A stretch of 64,000 nucleotides of DNA from Pseudogemmobacter faecipullorum. GTDB lineage: Bacteria > Pseudomonadota > Alphaproteobacteria > Rhodobacterales > Rhodobacteraceae. How positions within the stretch are numbered: position 1 is the first letter of the stretch; each line of letters opens with the position of its first letter. The stretch lies in assembly GCF_020539525.1 (NCBI RefSeq), contig NZ_JACDXX010000006.1, forward strand, positions 124,001 through 188,000. The letters run 5' to 3'. A program made the position numbers and the translations under genes. Shown here one piece after another: positions 35,599 through 43,911 of this stretch. The notes below the pieces were generated by a model. That model made no database searches. It saw only the letters and a list, made by a program, of their open reading frames with translations, and was not told the DNA's origin.

Positions 35599-35977
35599 TA
35601 TCGAAGTTCTGATCGGTGGCCGTCCCTTCCTCGTCTCCTGTCAGCCGGGCGAAGAGCATTTCCTGCGCTCGGCTGCGGCCATGCTCGATCAGGAGGCGCA
35701 GCCGCTGGTTGCCTCAATGGGGCGTCTGCCCGAGGTGAAAATGCTGCTGATGGCGGGTCTGATGCTGGCCGACCGCACCGCCGCCCATGAGGATGAGCTG
35801 CGCCGTCTGCGCGAGCAGCTGGCGGAAATTGAGGCACGTCCGGCCCCGGCGCCACAGAAGATCGAGGTGCCGGTGGTGCCGCCCCAGGTGCCCGAGACCC
35901 TCGCGGCAATTGCCGCCAGGGCGGAATCGCTGGCGATGTCTTTTGACGAAAAACGGCTGGATGGTAAAAATGAATAA
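35591..35977 (+). CDS. zapA: Cell division protein ZapA
   Basis: A 128-aa FtsZ-associated protein: the N-terminal ZapA domain (IEVLIGGRPFLVSCQPGEEHFLRSAA, ..LPEVKMLLMAGLMLADR) followed by a coiled coil (EDELRRLREQLAEIE) and a Pro-rich linker. It bundles FtsZ protofilaments. GGAGG is 6 nt upstream of ATG 35591. It overlaps mliC by 8 bp. No 6S RNA, often found after zapA, was recognised. Confidence 0.9.
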   Translation: MPDIEVLIGGRPFLVSCQPGEEHFLRSAAAMLDQEAQPLVASMGRLPEVKMLLMAGLMLADRTAAHEDELRRLREQLAEIEARPAPAPQKIEVPVVPPQVPETLAAIAARAESLAMSFDEKRLDGKNE

Positions 35978-36365
35978 GGCTTTCGCGCGCCGGGCTGTGG
36001 CCTGCCTCACTTGGTCTTTGCTGCCGATGGCAGCGCTGGCCGAAGCGAGCAGCAGCGAGGAGACCGGGGCTATGCCGGTCGCCACCGTTCCCGACTATAT
36101 GTCGATGTATTATTCCTGCGACCGTGAAGTTCCGGTTCAGGTCACCTATGTGAATGCCGCCGAGGGCAGCCTTGCGGTGCTGATGCTGGAGAACCGTCAG
36201 GTGGTGCTGGAGAATGAGGTTTCGGCCTCGGGCGCGCGCTATGGCACGGGCGATGACAGCGGCAGCTATGTCTGGTGGAGCAAGGGTGACAGCGCGTTTC
36301 TGATGTGGCGCAAGCAGGGTGAGGAAACCACCATCCTCGACAATTGCCATGCGGCCGCCGGCTGA
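35970..36365 (+). CDS. MliC-family C-type lysozyme inhibitor
   Basis: A 131-aa exported protein: signal peptide (residues 1-24, cleaved after AALA) and a MliC domain (YSCDREVPVQVTYVN, AVLMLENRQVVL, SASGARYGTGDDSGSYVWWSKGDSAFLMW) with two Cys that probably form a disulfide (first in YSCD, second in LDNC). It would protect peptidoglycan from host-type lysozyme. ATG 35970 lies in the zapA tail; an ATG three codons upstream is possible. Confidence 0.85.
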   Translation: MNKAFARRAVACLTWSLLPMAALAEASSSEETGAMPVATVPDYMSMYYSCDREVPVQVTYVNAAEGSLAVLMLENRQVVLENEVSASGARYGTGDDSGSYVWWSKGDSAFLMWRKQGEETTILDNCHAAAG

Positions 36366-36386
36366 GCAAAGCCAGCCCGCAAACAG

Positions 36387-36425
36387 AAAAAGCCCCGGAT
36401 GCAAAGCTGCATCCGGGGCTTTTTT
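36387..36425 (+). terminator. Strong bidirectional terminator between mliC and grxD
   Basis: A 17-bp perfect stem (36387-36403 with 36408-36424), loop AAGC, A tract on one side and T tract on the other. It can serve mliC on the plus strand and grxD on the minus strand. Confidence 0.93.
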
Positions 36426-36456
36426 ATCGCGTCAGAGCCGGAACGTCAGAGCCGGA

Positions 36457-36816
36457 TCAGCCGTTGGCTTCGCGGATCTTGTCAGCGGCTTCCTTGTTGA
36501 AGGCGATGCCATTCTCGCTCAGCAGGGTGTCAAGCTCACCCGAGAGGGTCATTTCGGTGACGATATCGCAGCCACCGACGAATTCGCCTTTGACATAGAG
36601 CTGCGGGATGGTCGGCCAGTCGGAGAAATCCTTGATCCCCTGACGGATCTCGGCATCGGCCAGCACGTTCACATCGGTATATTCGATGCCCATATAGTTC
36701 AGCACCCCTGCGACGCGGCTGGAAAAGCCACATTGCGGCATGGTTTTGGTGCCCTTCATGAACAGCACCACATCGTTCTTTTCAACGGTTTCGCGGATCT
36801 GATCCTGCGCGCTCAT
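36457..36816 (-). CDS. grxD: Monothiol glutaredoxin, Grx4 type
   Basis: A 119-aa CGFS-type glutaredoxin ([17 protein letters not shown]) that binds and delivers [2Fe-2S] clusters with BolA partners. [20 protein letters not shown] supplies the glutathione-binding TIPQ and GGCD motifs. AAGGAT precedes ATG 36816. A bolA homologue lies 111 bp upstream on the same strand, the expected functional partner. Confidence 0.95.
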   Translation of the reverse strand: MSAQDQIRETVEKNDVVLFMKGTKTMPQCGFSSRVAGVLNYMGIEYTDVNVLADAEIRQGIKDFSDWPTIPQLYVKGEFVGGCDIVTEMTLSGELDTLLSENGIAFNKEAADKIREANG

Positions 36817-36927
36817 CTCTTTATCCTTTCAGCCCGCCAGCGCCGGCCCGGTGGTTCACAAGGCCTCTGCGGCCCCGGCAGTGTTACAAGGTTTTCCCAC
36901 AGCGGCCGCAGCCCGGCGGGAGGGCGA

Positions 36928-37170
36928 TTAATCCGGCGCTTTCGTGGTCAGCGCAAGGGCATGCAGCTCACCATGCGCCCCATCCATTTTGCCCTGCAGG
37001 CTGGCATAGACGGCGCGCTGTTGCTGCACCCGGTTTTTACCGCGGAAGCTTTCGTCGATCACCTCCGCCGACCAGTGATTGCCGTCACCGGCGAGGTCGG
37101 TGATGGTGATTTTGGCCTCGGGGAAAGCTTCCCGGATCAGGGCCTCAATGTCCTTGCCTTCCATTGGCAT
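36928..37170 (-). CDS. BolA family protein
   Basis: An 80-aa BolA-type protein: IEALIREAFPEAKITITDLAGDGNHWSAEVI, with the conserved His in NHW and the KNRVQQQRAVYASL helix and the late His in GELHALAL. BolA/Grx4 heterodimers handle Fe-S clusters and iron sensing. GGAG lies 8 nt before ATG 37170. Confidence 0.92.
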   Translation of the reverse strand: MPMEGKDIEALIREAFPEAKITITDLAGDGNHWSAEVIDESFRGKNRVQQQRAVYASLQGKMDGAHGELHALALTTKAPD

Positions 37171-37256
37171 CGGGATGCTCCTTCAATCGTCTGCCTCAAG
37201 ATGTATGCCCTGGCCTCTCGCACCGCAAGAGAGGAGGCGGGGCGGCAGGGCAAGCA

Positions 37257-37286
37257 AAAGGGGCAGGCCCTGCGACCCGCCCCTTT
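37257..37286 (-). terminator. Terminator of purL
   Basis: AAAGGGGC (37257-37264) pairs with GCCCCTTT (37279-37286). Read on the minus strand, the hairpin ends in CCCCTTTTGC just after the purL stop. Confidence 0.65.
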
Positions 37287-37307
37287 GCAGTCTGTATTCT
37301 GAGCGGA

Positions 37308-39482
37308 TCAGAGGCCGACAGTGGCGGCGAAAGACCCGCGGTAGAGCGCCGAAAGCTCGGCCAGGCTGGCCTCATCGCCGCCGAGGCTGACGGTGCTGCC
37401 ACCGAAGCGGCCGATGCGGATCACCTCAACGCCCGCGGTGATCGCCGCCGCTTCGATCTCAGCCGCCGCAGTCTCGCGCACGGCGAGCAGATAGCGGGCC
37501 TGGTCTTCCCCAAAGAGCGCACCGGTCTCGCCCGGGATCAGGCTGATGCCAAGACCGGCGCGTTCGGCCATTTCAAAGGCCGCGAGCGCCAGGCCGCCAT
37601 CGCCGAGATCCGAGGCCGCAAGCACGCTGCGACGCCAGGCGCGGACGAAATCGCCGTTCTTCTTCTCGGCTTCCAGATCGACATTGGGCGCATCGCCGCC
37701 CTCGATGCCAAAGGCCTCGGCGAGCAGGGCCGACTGGCCGAGATGGCCAAAGCTCTCACCGATCAGCAAAGCGATATCGCCCTCGGCGGGTTTGCCGGCG
37801 ATCACATCATCGAGCGAGGCGAGGATCCCCACCGCGCCGATGGTCGGGGTCGGCAGAATGCCCGAGCCGTCGGTCTCATTGTAAAGCGAGACGTTGCCCG
37901 AGACGATCGGCATATCGAGCGCGATGCAGGCTTCGCCGATGCCTTTGATCGCGCCGACGAACTGGCCCATGATCTCGGGCTTTTCGGGATTGCCGAAGTT
38001 CATATTATCGGTGGTGGCCAGCGGCAGCGCACCCATGGCAGTCAGGTTGCGGTAAGCTTCCGCCACCGCCTGTTTGCCGCCCTCAAACGGATTGGCCTTC
38101 ACATAGCGCGGCGTCACGTCCGAGGTGAAGGCGAGGCCCTTATCGGTGCCATGCACGCGGATCACACCGGCGGGCAGACCGGGGGTGACGACGGTATCGG
38201 CGCCGACCTGGCTGTCATATTGCTCAAACACCCAGCCCTTATGGGCATAGTTCGGCGAGGAGAGCAGCGCTTTCAGCCCGGCAATCGCGCCAATCGCGGG
38301 CACTTCACCCAGGGGGGCTGGCTTCGGGGTCTCGACCCAGGGGCGGTTATATTCGGGGGCCGAGGAAGACAGTTTCGAGAGCTGAATATCCGCCTTCACC
38401 TCATCACCATGCAGGATCAGGAAGCGGTCTTCCGGGATGGTCTCGCCGACGATGGCGAAATCAAGATCCCATTTGACGAAGATGGCGCGGGCCACATCCT
38501 CGAGCTCGGGGTTGAGCACCATGAGCATACGCTCCTGGCTTTCCGAGAGCATCATCTCATAGGCGGTCATGCCGGTTTCACGCTGCGGCACGTCATTGAG
38601 CTGCAGTTTGATGCCGAGGCCACCCTTATCGCCCATCTCAACAGCCGAGCAGGTCAGACCCGCCGCGCCCATATCCTGGATCGAGATCACCGCGCCGGTC
38701 TGCATCAGCTCAAGGCAGGCTTCGAGCAGACGCTTTTCGGTGAAGGGGTCGCCAACCTGAACGGTGGGACGCTTCTCCTCGATCGTGTCATCGAACTCGG
38801 CCGAGGCCATGGTCGCGCCGCCGACGCCGTCACGGCCGGTTTTCGCGCCAAGATAGACCACTGGCATGCCGACGCCCGAAGCCGCCGAATAGAAGATCTT
38901 ATCGGCATCGGCGAGACCGGCGGCGAAAGCATTGACGAGGCAGTTGCCGTTATAGCTTTTGTGGAAGCGCACTTCGCCACCCACGGTCGGCACGCCAAAG
39001 GCATTGCCGTAAGAGCCGACGCCCTCAACCACGCCCTTGACCAGATGCGCGGTTTTCGGATGCGAGGGCAGGCCGAAGGACAAAGCGTTCATCGCCGCCA
39101 CCGGGCGTGCGCCCATGGTGAAGACGTCGCGCAGAATGCCGCCCACGCCGGTCGCCGCGCCCTGGTGCGGTTCGATATAGGAAGGGTGGTTATGGCTTTC
39201 CATCTTGAAGATGACCGCCTGGCCATCACCGATATCGACCACACCGGCATTCTCACCCGGGCCACAGATCACCTGGGGGCCGGTGGTCGGCAGGGTGCGC
39301 AGCCAGACCTTCGAGGATTTATACGAGCAATGCTCGTTCCACATCGCCGAGAAGATGCCGAGTTCGGTGAAGGAAGGCTCACGGCCAAGAATTTCCAGCA
39401 GGCGCTCATATTCATCGGGCTTGATCCCGTGCGAGGCCACCAGGTCGGGGGTGATTGCGGGTTCGCGCAAGGCTTCGCTCAT
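37308..39482 (-). CDS. purL: Phosphoribosylformylglycinamidine synthase subunit PurL
   Basis: A 724-aa synthetase subunit (small-PurL class that works with PurS and PurQ) forming FGAM from FGAR, ATP and glutamine-derived ammonia. Motifs include [19 protein letters not shown] near residue 45, [23 protein letters not shown] and the late [17 protein letters not shown] 39482 is the family start; the frame extends upstream but into Arg/Pro-rich low-complexity sequence. No purS or purQ is adjacent. Confidence 0.95.
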   Translation of the reverse strand: MSEALREPAITPDLVASHGIKPDEYERLLEILGREPSFTELGIFSAMWNEHCSYKSSKVWLRTLPTTGPQVICGPGENAGVVDIGDGQAVIFKMESHNHPSYIEPHQGAATGVGGILRDVFTMGARPVAAMNALSFGLPSHPKTAHLVKGVVEGVGSYGNAFGVPTVGGEVRFHKSYNGNCLVNAFAAGLADADKIFYSAASGVGMPVVYLGAKTGRDGVGGATMASAEFDDTIEEKRPTVQVGDPFTEKRLLEACLELMQTGAVISIQDMGAAGLTCSAVEMGDKGGLGIKLQLNDVPQRETGMTAYEMMLSESQERMLMVLNPELEDVARAIFVKWDLDFAIVGETIPEDRFLILHGDEVKADIQLSKLSSSAPEYNRPWVETPKPAPLGEVPAIGAIAGLKALLSSPNYAHKGWVFEQYDSQVGADTVVTPGLPAGVIRVHGTDKGLAFTSDVTPRYVKANPFEGGKQAVAEAYRNLTAMGALPLATTDNMNFGNPEKPEIMGQFVGAIKGIGEACIALDMPIVSGNVSLYNETDGSGILPTPTIGAVGILASLDDVIAGKPAEGDIALLIGESFGHLGQSALLAEAFGIEGGDAPNVDLEAEKKNGDFVRAWRRSVLAASDLGDGGLALAAFEMAERAGLGISLIPGETGALFGEDQARYLLAVRETAAAEIEAAAITAGVEVIRIGRFGGSTVSLGGDEASLAELSALYRGSFAATVGL

Positions 39483-39712
39483 GGATCTGGCTCCGTTCAG
39501 CGGCAGTTGGGGAAGTTGCCAGCCTCTTAGAGTACCCGGACCGATCAGGGAAGGGCCGGAAGGGCTGGCGGCAGTGAATTCAGCCCGATCTGCTGCCCGC
39601 CAGGCGAAAAGCCGGATGCGCTGCGGCCCGGGAGGCCGGGGCCGGGGCCGGGAGGGGGTGGTGTAAAGCCCCCGGGCGCGCCGCAATGCAGCGCAGGACT
39701 ATAGCGCCAGGC

Positions 39713-39795
39713 AAAAAAAAAAGGCCGAGCAAAGCTCGGCCTAAGTCCAACAGGGAGGTGAGGACGATCAGGTTGCCCCGATCAGTGCCTCGATG
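39713..39795 (-). ncRNA. Candidate small RNA with anti-Shine-Dalgarno motif
   Basis: On the minus strand, downstream of a heat-shock-type promoter match, an ~83-nt stretch without a plausible reading frame ends in a perfect terminator: AGGCCGAGC (39722-39730) / GCTCGGCCT (39734-39742), loop of three, then nine or ten U. The body contains CCUCACCUCCCUG (complement of 39751-39763), which shares UCACCUCC with the 3' end of 16S rRNA, so it could base-pair with ribosome-binding sites. The transcription start (about 39795) is predicted, not known. Confidence 0.55.
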
Positions 39796-39799
39796 CCTC

Positions 39800-39828
39800 A
39801 TTTATGGGCTGTCTGCGGATTGCGCAAG
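39800..39828 (-). promoter_or_regulatory. RpoH-like (sigma32) promoter for the candidate sRNA
   Basis: Read on the minus strand: CTTGCGC (39828-39822), a 13-nt spacer, CCCATAAAT (39808-39800), close to the sigma32 consensus CTTGAAA / CCCCATNT. Confidence 0.5.
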
Positions 39829-40084
39829 TGCAGCAATGTCGCAGGGGGACAATGCTGCTATGCGAAGCCCGCATGGCTTCATCACTCGTGTGTTTGCGGT
39901 AACAGTTTTTTCAATCAGGGGTTGTTCTGTCGCCCTGAAAACCCGGATCAGGCCTGGAAGGTGGGGCGAGCCGCCCCTCCCGCAGAGGGAGGGGCAGGGG
40001 CTGTGTCAGGCCGGGGCAGGATAGCAGGCCGAGGTGGGGTGTCACGGCCAGGCGGGTGCCCGGGCTGCGCCTGGCGCGGGCGTC
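39829..40084. other. Gene-free stretch between the sRNA candidate and lysR
   Basis: No reading frame with coding character is seen here. A perfect 8-bp hairpin CCCCTCCC (39974-39981) / GGGAGGGG (39987-39994) without a T run lies 90 bp after the lysR stop and may end that transcript. Together with 39483-39712, which holds only the GC-rich purL upstream region, this makes about 600 bp without a protein gene. Confidence 0.5.
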
Positions 40085-40993
40085 TCAGCTGTTCTGGCTG
40101 TGATTATGGCTGCGGCGGAAGCTGGTGATCTCTTCGGTGACGAAATCGCGGAAGGCGGCGACCCGTTTCGAATGCCGCAGTTCTTCGGGATAGGCGAGGA
40201 AGACCGGCACCTCGCCCGATTCGACATCATCGAGCACCCGCACCAGCTGCGGATATTCCTCGGTGGTGTAATCGGGCAGCACGCCGATGCCGAGATGATT
40301 GATCACCGCCTGCTGCACGCCGAAATAATTGTTCACATGCAGGGTCGAGGGGATGTCATATGCCATGATCTCCTGGACCATCCTTGCGCCCGAGGCGACC
40401 TGCGGCGTGCCGGGATGCTGGCAGATCAGCCGGTGCCGGCTCATATCGGCCATGGTCTGCGGCGTGCCATTGCGCGCCAGATATTCCGGCGTGGCATAGA
40501 GGCGCATGCGGATATTCATCAGGCGGCGGCGGATCAGATCGGCCTGGCTCGGCTCTTTCATCCGGATCGCCACATCGGCCTCACGCATCGGCAGATCGAG
40601 CACCCGCTCCTCGAGCATCAGATCGATCTTCAGCGCCGGGAATTTCTCGTAAAGCCGGGCGAGGCGCGGCGCGAGCCAGAGCGTGCCAAAGCCCATGGTG
40701 GTGGTGACGCGCAGTTCACCAAACACCTCATCCTCGCTGTCGCGGATCCGGGCCGAGGCGGCTTCGAGGCGCTTGGCCATGGCCTGGGTGGCCTCAAACA
40801 GCAATTCCCCCTGTTCGGTCAGGATCAGGCCGCGGGCATGGCGGTGGAACAAAGTGGTGTCGAGGCTTTCCTCCAGCGCGCGGATCTGCCGGCTGACGGC
40901 GGATTGCGACAGATGCAGCACCTCTCCCGCATGGGTCAGACTACCGCGGTCGGCAACCGCATGAAATATCCGCAGCTTATCCCAGTCCATCAT
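40085..40993 (-). CDS. LysR-family transcriptional regulator
   Basis: A 302-aa LysR regulator. The N-terminal winged HTH (DWDKLRIFHAVADRGSLTHAGEVLHLSQSAVSRQIRALEESL) is followed by a substrate-binding domain (GELRVTTTMGFGTLWLAPRLARLYEKFPAL..). The start is one of two adjacent ATGs (40993/40990); GAGGTG lies 11 nt upstream. It is divergent from murI with 277 bp between. The effector and targets cannot be inferred from the neighbours. Confidence 0.9.
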   Translation of the reverse strand: MMDWDKLRIFHAVADRGSLTHAGEVLHLSQSAVSRQIRALEESLDTTLFHRHARGLILTEQGELLFEATQAMAKRLEAASARIRDSEDEVFGELRVTTTMGFGTLWLAPRLARLYEKFPALKIDLMLEERVLDLPMREADVAIRMKEPSQADLIRRRLMNIRMRLYATPEYLARNGTPQTMADMSRHRLICQHPGTPQVASGARMVQEIMAYDIPSTLHVNNYFGVQQAVINHLGIGVLPDYTTEEYPQLVRVLDDVESGEVPVFLAYPEELRHSKRVAAFRDFVTEEITSFRRSHNHSQNS

Positions 40994-41078
40994 CGCAATA
41001 CACACCTCTGTCATCCGGCTGCAGCCTATCACAAGCCATGCGCCAGAGGAAAACCTGATCCTGCATTTTTGCTGTGCC

Positions 41079-41100
41079 AGCGTCGAATTGACGCTTTTTT
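41079..41100 (+). terminator. Orphan intrinsic terminator in the lysR-murI gap
   Basis: AGCGTC (41079-41084), loop GAATT, GACGCT (41090-41095), and T to 41100, facing the plus strand. No plus-strand gene precedes it for over 1 kb (lysR is on the other strand), so it ends either a short transcript starting near 41000 or a murI leader (attenuator). Confidence 0.6.
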
Positions 41101-41270
41101 GCGCCGCTCGGGTCACAGGATCCGCTTTCTCGGGGCAAAGCTTGCGCCTATGCTGCGCTGAGTTGCAGCGGCTGTCGGTTAAAATCAGGCAGATGGCAGG
41201 CATTGCAGGCGGATCAGCGCAGGAAGGCGGCCCGGCTCTGGCGGCGGGCACCGGGTGAAAGAGGGCAGGT

Positions 41271-42083
41271 ATGGCAGTAGGTGTATTCGATTCGGGCCTT
41301 GGCGGTCTGACAGTGCTGGATGCGGTGTCAAAAGCGCTGCCCGAAGTGCCCTTTGTCTATTTCGGTGACAATGCCCATGCGCCCTATGGCGTGCGCACCC
41401 CCGATGACATTTACAATCTGACCTGCGCTGCCACTGAAAGGCTCTGGGCCGAGGGCTGTGATCTGGTGATTCTGGCCTGCAATACCGCCTCGGCCGCGGC
41501 TCTGCGCCGGATGCAGGAGAGCTGGCTGCCCGCCGATAAGCGCGTGCTGGGGGTTTTCGTGCCGCTGATCGAGGCAATGACCGAGCGCAACTGGGGCGAT
41601 AACTCGCCGCCGCGCGAAGTGGCGGTGAAACATGTGGCTTTGTTCGCCACCCCGGCCACGGTCTCCTCGCGCGCCTTTCAGCGCGAACTGGCCTTCCGCG
41701 CCATCGGCGTTGATGTCGAGGCCCAGCCCTGCGGCGGCCTTGTGGATGCGATTGAACAGGGTGATGAAATGCTGGCCGAGGCGCTGGTCAAAAGCCATGT
41801 CGAGGCGCTGAAGCGGCGGATGCCAAAGCCTGAGGCGGCGATCCTTGGCTGCACCCATTATCCGCTGCTCGAGCCGGTGTTCCAAAAGGCGCTGGGTGCC
41901 GGGGTGAAGGTCTATAGCCAGGCCAATCTGGTCGCGGCCAGCCTGAGTGATTACCTGAAGCGCCGCCCGGAAATGCTGGGCCCGGGGCGTGAGAGCAAAT
42001 TCCTGACCACCGGCGATCCCGAGGCGGTCTCGACCCATGCGACCCAGTTCCTGCGCCGCAAAATTGAGTTTGTCGCCGCCTGA
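41271..42083 (+). CDS. murI: Glutamate racemase
   Basis: A 270-aa racemase that supplies D-glutamate for peptidoglycan. N-terminal [16 protein letters not shown] and [12 protein letters not shown] are diagnostic; the two catalytic cysteines are in [10 protein letters not shown] and [18 protein letters not shown] lies just before the ATG. Confidence 0.96.
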   Translation: MAVGVFDSGLGGLTVLDAVSKALPEVPFVYFGDNAHAPYGVRTPDDIYNLTCAATERLWAEGCDLVILACNTASAAALRRMQESWLPADKRVLGVFVPLIEAMTERNWGDNSPPREVAVKHVALFATPATVSSRAFQRELAFRAIGVDVEAQPCGGLVDAIEQGDEMLAEALVKSHVEALKRRMPKPEAAILGCTHYPLLEPVFQKALGAGVKVYSQANLVAASLSDYLKRRPEMLGPGRESKFLTTGDPEAVSTHATQFLRRKIEFVAA

Positions 42084-42100
42084 GCCATCGGGCCAGAACG

Positions 42101-42129
42101 AAAAAGGGGCCCGTTCGGGCCCCTTTTTT
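42101..42129 (+). terminator. Intrinsic terminator after murI
   Basis: AAAAAGGGGCCCG (42101-42113) pairs with CGGGCCCCTTTTT (42116-42128) around a tight GTTC turn, followed by T. Confidence 0.92.
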
Positions 42130-42150
42130 ACTGCTGTGGTCAGGAAGAGA

Positions 42151-42210
42151 GGGGGCACTGCCCCGGCTGGCGGGGCCAGCCTGCCTCGGGATATTTTTCG
42201 ACAGATGAAA
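42151..42210 (+). repeat. Dispersed intergenic module, copy 1 (hairpins + CGGGATATTT + GACAGATGAAA)
   Basis: GGGGGCACTGCCCC, then GGCTGG..CCAGCC, then CTCGGGATATTTTTCGACAGATGAAA. The same layout occurs at 48159-48253 and 53909-53954. It lies between two convergent genes' 3' ends (murI and the thiE-like gene). Confidence 0.65.
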
Positions 42211-42831
42211 TCAGCCGAGCGGGGCGAGCAGGGTCTTCAGCGCCGCCGAAGGGTTTTCTGCCTGCCAGATTTCCTCGCCAATGCCGAAGAAATCGGTGAC
42301 CGGGCCGAAACGACCGATCAGCTCAGCGGTCAGCCCGCCCTCGGCAATCACCGGCACTTCGATCATTTCCGACCACCATTCGAACAGGTCGAAATCAGCG
42401 CTGGTGCCATCGCCCAGCCCGGTTTCGCCCACCGGCGTAAAGGCCACGTAATCGGCCCCGGCCTCGGCGGCATTCAGCCCCTCATGGCGGGTGACGCCAC
42501 AGCCGGCGCCGATGATCGCATCCGGGCCCAGCTCTTTGCGCGCCGCGCGCACCGAGCGCGCGCCATCGGCCAGATGCACCCCGTCGAGCCCGTGGCGCTG
42601 CGCCAGCAGCAGATGGCTGTCGATCACCACCGCCACATCGCGCTGATGCGCGATCTCGCGGCACAGATCGGCGGCAATACCGAGGCTTTCGCTGTCTTTG
42701 GTGGCGAGCGAGATGCGCAGGCAGGCGATCTCATGCTCATCGAGCACCCGGGCCAGCTGATCGGCAAACAGATCGGTGCGGAAGGTGGGCGGGGTGATCA
42801 GATTGATTTGCGGGCGGTCTTCAGCAGACAT
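42211..42831 (-). CDS. Thiamine phosphate synthase-like protein (ThiE/TenI superfamily)
   Basis: A 206-aa TIM-barrel protein: LITPPTF at the start, ..RDVAVVIDSHLLLAQRHGLDGVHLAD, GAGCGVTRHEGLNAAEAGADYVAFTPVGET and VIAEGGLTAELIGRF. The arrangement is that of thiamine phosphate synthases (joining HMP-PP and THZ-P), though TenI-type homologues without this activity share the fold. No other thi gene is nearby, so the specific function is an inference. Confidence 0.78.
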   Translation of the reverse strand: MSAEDRPQINLITPPTFRTDLFADQLARVLDEHEIACLRISLATKDSESLGIAADLCREIAHQRDVAVVIDSHLLLAQRHGLDGVHLADGARSVRAARKELGPDAIIGAGCGVTRHEGLNAAEAGADYVAFTPVGETGLGDGTSADFDLFEWWSEMIEVPVIAEGGLTAELIGRFGPVTDFFGIGEEIWQAENPSAALKTLLAPLG

Positions 42832-43069
42832 TCTCGGGCTCCGGCAACGGTCGGGGGCAATAGGATCGCCGGGGATTAGCAGGGTTTTGGGGTTTTGGCT
42901 ACCAGGCGGCTGAGCCCCCCCTGCGCCTCTTTCTGCGGCCCCCTCTGCCTGGGGGGCTGCGGCCTTTGCTCTTTGCTGCTCCGGGCCGGGCGCGACATCT
43001 GCTTTGCTTGTAGGCCGGGGCCGGGCAGGGTAGTCACGCGCAGCTTTTGCGCAGAAGAGAGGGCCACCG

Positions 43070-43816
43070 ATGGCTGAGGCAGAGAGTATAACCCCGGTGG
43101 TGGTGCTGGTGCGGCCGCAGATGGGCGAGAATATCGGTGCCGCGGCGCGTGCCATGCTGAATTTCAGCCTCGACCGGCTGCGCATCGTTGATCCGCGCGA
43201 TGGCTGGCCGAACCCGAAAGCCAATGCCATGGCCTCGGGCGCGGGGCGGGTGCTCGATCAGGCCGGGATCTTCCCCGATCTGGCCTCGGCGGTGGCGGAT
43301 TGCGATTATGTCTTTGCCACCACCGCGCGCTCACGCGAGCTGGTCAAAGAGGTGGTGACGCCGGAACGCGCCATGGCCTCGGCGCGCGAAATGGCGGCGC
43401 AGGGCAGGAAAGTGGCCATCCTGTTCGGGCCGGAACGCGCCGGGCTGGAAAATGCCGATATCGTCCATGCCAATGCCATTGTCACCGTACCGGTGAACCC
43501 CGAATTCTTTTCGCTGAATATGGGCCAGGCGGTGCTGCTTCTGGCCTATGAATGGGGCCGTCAGGGCAGTGAGGTGCCGGCAAGTGTGATGGGCCTTGCC
43601 CGTACCGAACTGGCCAGCCGCGAAGAGATCACCCGGCTGGGCGATCATTATGAAGAGCGGCTGGAGGAGGCGGGCTTCTTCTTTCCCGAGACCAGGGCCG
43701 AGGGTATGCGGCTGAGCCTGCGCAATATGTGGGGCCGTCTGGGCCTGACCCGCGCCGAGGTGCAGAGCCTGCATGGTATGCTGCGCCAGATCCTGTTTCG
43801 CAAAAATCAGGGCTGA
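43070..43816 (+). CDS. tRNA (cytidine/uridine-2'-O-)-methyltransferase TrmJ-like
   Basis: A 248-aa SpoU/SPOUT-family RNA 2'-O-methyltransferase. Motif 1 RPQMGENIGAAARAMLNF, motif 2 VAILFGPERAGLENADI and motif 3 NPEFFSLNMGQAVLLLAYE form the knotted SAM-binding site. TrmJ modifies position 32 of tRNAs. The C-terminal helical extension matches TrmJ rather than TrmL. GAGAGGG precedes the ATG. Confidence 0.88.
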   Translation: MAEAESITPVVVLVRPQMGENIGAAARAMLNFSLDRLRIVDPRDGWPNPKANAMASGAGRVLDQAGIFPDLASAVADCDYVFATTARSRELVKEVVTPERAMASAREMAAQGRKVAILFGPERAGLENADIVHANAIVTVPVNPEFFSLNMGQAVLLLAYEWGRQGSEVPASVMGLARTELASREEITRLGDHYEERLEEAGFFFPETRAEGMRLSLRNMWGRLGLTRAEVQSLHGMLRQILFRKNQG

Positions 43817-43911
43817 GGAGCGAAGCCCCGCCAGGGCCTCACGCTGTGGCCTTTACGGAGCCTAGCGGATCGGCGAGATTGCGCAAAAGTGCATAACAGT
43901 GAGGCAGGCTT

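Noticed and set aside
35978-36456. 6S RNA after zapA
   Set aside because: This site often holds ssrS in related genomes, but here it is occupied by mliC and a terminator; no long bulged hairpin of 6S type was seen.
39483-39686. 68-residue N-terminal extension of PurL
   Set aside because: Arg/Pro-rich, not part of the family, and the internal ATG 39482 gives the normal start.
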